A stretch of 64,000 nt of DNA from Nemophila menziesii (taxonomy: Eukaryota; Streptophyta; Magnoliopsida; Boraginales; Hydrophyllaceae): NCBI GenBank assembly GCA_029959085.1, contig JARWIR010000011.1:9425840-9489839 (forward strand). The letters run 5' to 3'. Below, piece by piece: positions 60,323 to 64,000 of the stretch. The notes under the pieces are model-generated. The model saw only the letters and a program-made list of their open reading frames with translations. It was not told the origin of the DNA and ran no database searches. Position numbers and translations under genes: made by a program. Numbering within the stretch: position 1 is the first letter of the stretch; every line of letters starts with the position of its first letter.

Positions 60323-61960
60323 ATGGCTGCTGTCATGGGTAGGAGTCACGGTGGAGACCGGAGGGGTAACGATCCCCCGAGGGGTCCTCCACGTTCGAAT
60401 GCTGATTGTAACCAACCATCGGGTAATAAAAAATTCAATTAATGTTTATTTATTACTTAAAAAAATATGTAGTTACTAAATATTTTTCACTAAAACAGGT
60501 GAACGTAAAAGAAGGAGACCGAAAGCTGCCACCTCTATCCGGACAGCTCAGGAGACCCTGAAGAGAGTCGGCTGGCCCATTCCAGTTGAGTTTTCTGTCA
60601 TAGACGGCACCTGGAACTTCGTGGGCGAGTATAGCAAACACGTGGGTCAGGTGGCTGGTAATGCTGTTCGAGATGCTGTTCCCCCGTGCTACAAACAATG
60701 GTCAGATGTTCCCGACCATAACAAAGGGGTAATTTTGCAGCGACTTAATCAATTTTTTGATTTGGAGGAGTGGAGGAGGCGAGGCGATTGGCATGAGATT
60801 GTTAAGAGGTTGACTGCGATGACATCTGGAGCCTACAGGCGATACAAGTCGGATTTGAAGAACGACTACTACTACACGGGTGAAAATCCACCAGATGTTG
60901 ACCCGGTGATTTGGGAGGCGACGAAGAAGATGTTTGATGACTTGGCGAAACAGGTAGAAAAATATAATTTATTAATTATTTTATATATTTTTTTAATTAA
61001 TTTTATAACTACTTCTTTTTTATTTGTAACAGAGTCAGGCTGATATAAACAAGAAGAATCGAGAGCAGCAGACAGTTCCGAGCAAGGCGGGGTCAAGGAA
61101 CTGGTCACAGACCCGGGAGGTGATTATTGAGGTATAAGTTTTAAAAATTAAAATATAATTTAGTATTTAATTTAATTTAATTGTTAACTAATTAAAATTT
61201 GTTACTGTATACTGTCCAGGGGAAGCTGAAGACGGTGACGAAAGAGCCGTTGACTTTTACAGATGACGAGACCCAGGAGGAGATGGAGCTTCCTCCTTTA
61301 AGCGGCTATTTCGACCACCTCTCCTATGATGCTGCTACAGATAGTTGGCGTGACCATCGTTTGGAGAAAGCTAGTGTAAGTTATTTTTTTAAATTGATTT
61401 AAATTAATTTATTATTTTAAATTTATTTTTTTATTAATCTAATTTATTTTTAAATTGAAATCTAATTAGAGGGTGTTCTCCGGGAGAAGATGAAGAAGAA
61501 GGTTGTGCAGGCCGGAGCGGAGGGTACTGAAGTTAGCATCCAGGAGCAGATGGATGCCATGCTCGAGACAATAATGGAGGTCCTACACCCACCCAAGACT
61601 AAATACTGGGTGCCTACCATTGGTCCGGTCCGGAAACGATCCAGGACTCCTACACAGCGGGACAGGGAGAACGATGAGCTGCTTAAGGCGGTTCTGGATG
61701 GGATGAACGAGCTTCGCGCGGCTCAAAATCTTCCACCTATACCAGATCCATCCTCCGCATCACCCGGGCCCACAGCTTCTTCTAGTCGGCCGAGTCAACC
61801 CCCGAGCATGGCAGAGATTCTCTTCGAGGCATTAAACGGGATGAGAATCGCCAATGGAATGCAGCCGATCAGCAAACCCGGGCCCACTAGACGAGATGAA
61901 GAGAGAGAAGATGAGGAGAGAAGAGGAGATGAAGAAGATCCCAATTTGAATGATGATTAA
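60323..61960 (+). CDS. CACTA second gene, Transposase_24 (Ptta/En-Spm) type protein
   Basis: Five exons (60323-60422, 60499-60953, 61033-61131, 61220-61375, 61472-61960) with GT-AG joints give an unbroken 432-residue protein. The N-terminus is Arg/Gly-rich with a basic run (ERKRRRPK, about 35-42), a probable nuclear signal. Residues about 58-215 resemble the plant transposase Ptta/En-Spm domain (GWPIPVEFSVIDG, WSDVPDHNKGVI, RYKSDLKNDYY, then KKNREQQTVPSKAGSRNWSQ). The last exon has a Lys-rich start, two related segments (LLKAVLDGMNELRAAQNLPP and ILFEALNGMRIANGMQP), Pro/Ser linkers and an acidic end. By analogy with TnpA it could bind the subterminal motif and control the promoter; that role is inferred. 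The last acceptor was chosen at 61470-61471 because it alone keeps the frame open. Confidence 0.8.
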
Positions 61961-62261
61961 GTTTTTTTTTTTTAATTTGGTTGGTTTGTATGTTTAAGAC
62001 TTTATTTATTTCGGAATGTTTGACTTTGACTTGACTCGTTTGACGTTGACTTTATTTCAAGTTTAGTATTTGAATCGAATTATCGTATTTATATGTATTT
62101 TTTGATTTTCATTTATTTATAATTTTGCATTATATTTAAAAGCAAAATAATAATAAAAAACTACAATTTAATAAAATAAAAAATAAAATTTAAATAAATA
62201 ATAAAATTTAAATAAATAATAATTAAAAATAAAAATATAAAAAAATATAAAAAACATGAAT
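61961..62261. other. Gene 2 3' flank, AT-rich
   Basis: Includes TTTGACTTTGACTTGACTC near 62021 and long A/T runs; no gene. Confidence 0.5.
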
Positions 62262-62713
62262 AGCGACGACGCATGTCGTCGCTAAATATTAAATAATATA
62301 AATAAAAAATGATTTTCGATAAAATAAAAAAAAATAAAAAAACAAAATACGAATTATTAGCGACGACAATCTGTCGCTAAAAAGTTGTCGTTAATTAAAT
62401 AAAAAAAAGAAAAATTCAATTAATAAATTTTCGAAGAAAAAAAAAAGAAAAACTAATTAACAAATTAGCGACGGCGTGTTGTCGCTAATATGTCGTCGCT
62501 AATCTCTTAAATTCGCGACGCGCGCCCTCGTGGTTAAAACCCTGAGTAATTAGGGACGAAATCACTTTTTGTCGTCGCTATTCACGGATTAGCGACGCCG
62601 GGATAGAGACGACCTGTTAGCGACGAAATTTCGTCGCGAAACAAAATTAGCGACGGAATCACCCGGATTCGCGACGACGCGTGTCGTCGCGAAACCAGGC
62701 GAATCCAGTAGTG
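62262..62713. promoter_or_regulatory. CACTA 3' subterminal repeat cluster and terminus
   Basis: Dense GTCGTCGCTAA and TTAGCGACGAC motifs (for example 62275-62285 and 62357-62367) and many variants such as TCGCGACGACG, running to the terminal CAGTAGTG at 62706-62713. More repeats are seen here than at the 5' end. Confidence 0.8.
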
Positions 62714-62716
62714 ATG

Positions 62717-62909
62717 TGTAAATTAAAGCTTTTGCATAGGGATGTAGGTAACTGGGTTTGCTATTCGTTGGCTGTTGAAATGAAGATGGTCAACCCCCTA
62801 CTAGAACAAAAGGGTAGAATATTGAGTCTATTGGACTCAGCCTAATTCATGACTGGAACACCGTGGATGTGTTTGGGCAATTTTGAAAAATAACAAATAA
62901 AATCACTGA
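62717..62909. other. Right flank of the CACTA element, nothing recognised
   Basis: No gene or repeat recognised. Confidence 0.4.
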
Positions 62910-63165
62910 GTAATGTACCCAATACCCTCTATTGTTTGACAAATAGTAAAAAAATCCTTACAATATTAAAAGAGACAAATACCTCATATGGTTTCCTAAT
63001 TCGTGGCAACTCACCCCTTATACTAAATATAACATTAAAGATTATGTCATTGATTGCACCGAGTTGCACAAAGTTATAATAAATAGTGGTGAGTTGTCAC
63101 GAATTAGGGAATCATATGGAGTATTTAACATTTTAAAACCATTGGAAATATTTGGTATTTTTATC
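62910..63165. mobile_element. MITE-like palindromic element in segment B
   Basis: Same family as 30906-31164. CACGAATTAGGGAATCATATG is answered by its complement near 62985. Present at the same relative place in both segments, so it was there before the duplication. Confidence 0.55.
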
Positions 63166-63900
63166 CTAAAACATTTAACTATTTAAATAAGGGAAAAATA
63201 ACAATTTCACAAATTCTATCAAATTTTCCAAACTAGCATTTGAGCAAGAATAAAAATTATCATTAAAAGAAGGTCTAAATTGTATGTTTTGGAACTGAAA
63301 AAGAGTATTTTGCACTTTCCCTCAAACGAAGAATACTATTTACATATTAACCAACTAATTAAAACCCTAATTTTTCTTTGATCTCAGTCACTACAAACAA
63401 GCATATTTTTTTCAAATCAAACCGTGAAAACACCACGTAAACAATACTTTAACATCTTACATATTTGTTTCAAACATATCGAAATCCAACAAATTTAAAA
63501 CAATAAATTTTAACAAATACCTAATTTTTTACCCAACTCATAAGATATAACTCCCTAATTTAAAAAACAAACATTAAAACCCATAAATTCAAAAAGCATA
63601 AGTTTTCAACATAATTCATTAGAAAATTTCCCAAAATATCACAAATTTAGACTATATTATAACTAGTTAAATAAAAATAATGTGTCTTGGATGTGTACAC
63701 ACCTCCCTTTTTGAAGAGAAGAAATCATCGCAGTTTCATTCTAACACAATAAAATAAAATCTTTTGTGAAATTCAAACACTAACTAAAAAAAAAAAAAAA
63801 GCCTTAATTATTTGGCAAAAGAAAAAATAAATTTCTTATTTTGGCTAGCTTTCAGACATATAAATGTGTATATTTTGACGATCGAGGTAATATTGTGAAA
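62910..63900 (-). repeat. Promoter/leader-like duplicated segment, copy B
   Basis: Reverse complement of this stretch follows 30115-31165 in order: TACAAATACACAT in place of the TATA box, TCGTCAAAATATA, GAATTTCACAAAAG, GATTTCTTCTCTTCA, TAGACCTTCTTTTAATGAT, and finally the same MITE (62910-63165). The coding part that might follow it on the minus strand is not seen. Confidence 0.6.
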
Positions 63901-64000
63901 AATGTGTATTTGTAGAGTTAAGATTAAGAAAGGCAATAATGTAAATATTTTGAAATTTGGGGAGTCAACATTTAAAGATATTATTGACATAAAGTTCTAT
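63901..64000. other. Window end, AT-rich, nothing recognised
   Basis: Probably upstream of the TATA-like site of segment B on the minus strand. Confidence 0.3.

Larger units (their letters stand above)
53192..62713 (+). mobile_element. Complete CACTA (En/Spm) DNA transposon
   Basis: 9522 bp, starting CACTACTGAAAATGC and ending in the reverse complement of CACTACTGGATTCGC. It is flanked by a 3-bp duplication ATG (53189-53191 and 62714-62716), the size CACTA elements make. Subterminal repeats of TTAGCGACGAC occur at both ends. Inside are a transposase gene (54260-57985), a 20-bp minisatellite, an internal cluster of the same subterminal motif and a second gene (60323-61960). Both genes point the same way. 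One in-frame stop in the transposase is the only clear defect. Confidence 0.95.

Overview
This is plant nuclear DNA, AT-rich and almost wholly made of transposable elements, solo LTRs, MITE-like palindromes and decayed gene fragments. The transposon families (Athila-like Ty3/gypsy, Copia, CACTA/En-Spm, probable Helitrons) and the gene relics (MED15, p23 co-chaperone, SRR1-like) point to a flowering plant, most likely a eudicot; the species cannot be fixed from the sequence. There is no bacterial, organellar or rRNA sequence.

Layout. 1-15838: a tandem non-autonomous Athila-type retrotransposon arranged LTR-internal-LTR-internal-LTR with a 7332-bp period. Each internal region holds a broken gag-like frame, an antisense solo LTR of a related family with a perfect 5-bp target duplication, a GC-rich block and repeated polypurine-like motifs. 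The middle LTR looks like a recombinant of the outer two. About 18960-23330: a truncated, mutated Athila-like element (5' LTR, primer site, gag with a CCHC knuckle, dead protease, start of reverse transcriptase). 23990-24760: two related Helitron-like short elements. 25620-28204: a possible promoter/leader and a MED15 (Mediator tail) KIX-domain pseudogene. 30115-31165: a promoter-like repeat with a MITE, present again inverted at 62910-63900. 31478-33074: a large palindrome made of two outward-facing copies of the C-terminal exons of a p23 co-chaperone gene. 34130-38065: a long inverted repeat around retroelement remnants. 43465-43984: an SRR1-like pseudogene next to a full-length decayed Copia element (43997-52330). 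53192-62713: a structurally complete CACTA transposon with two genes. 62714-64000: the second copy of the promoter-like repeat.

How the parts work together. Only the CACTA element looks close to functional. It has matching termini, a 3-bp target duplication, a transposase gene spoiled by one in-frame TAG, and an apparently intact second gene of the Transposase_24 (Ptta/En-Spm) type. The TTAGCGACGAC motif is clustered at both ends and again just upstream of the second gene, which suggests one binding site used both for end recognition and promoter control. The most noteworthy host-derived structure is the p23 palindrome, whose transcript from either strand would fold into a long hairpin. Exon boundaries were placed by eye from GT-AG sites and reading frame; repeat identities are by-eye counts.
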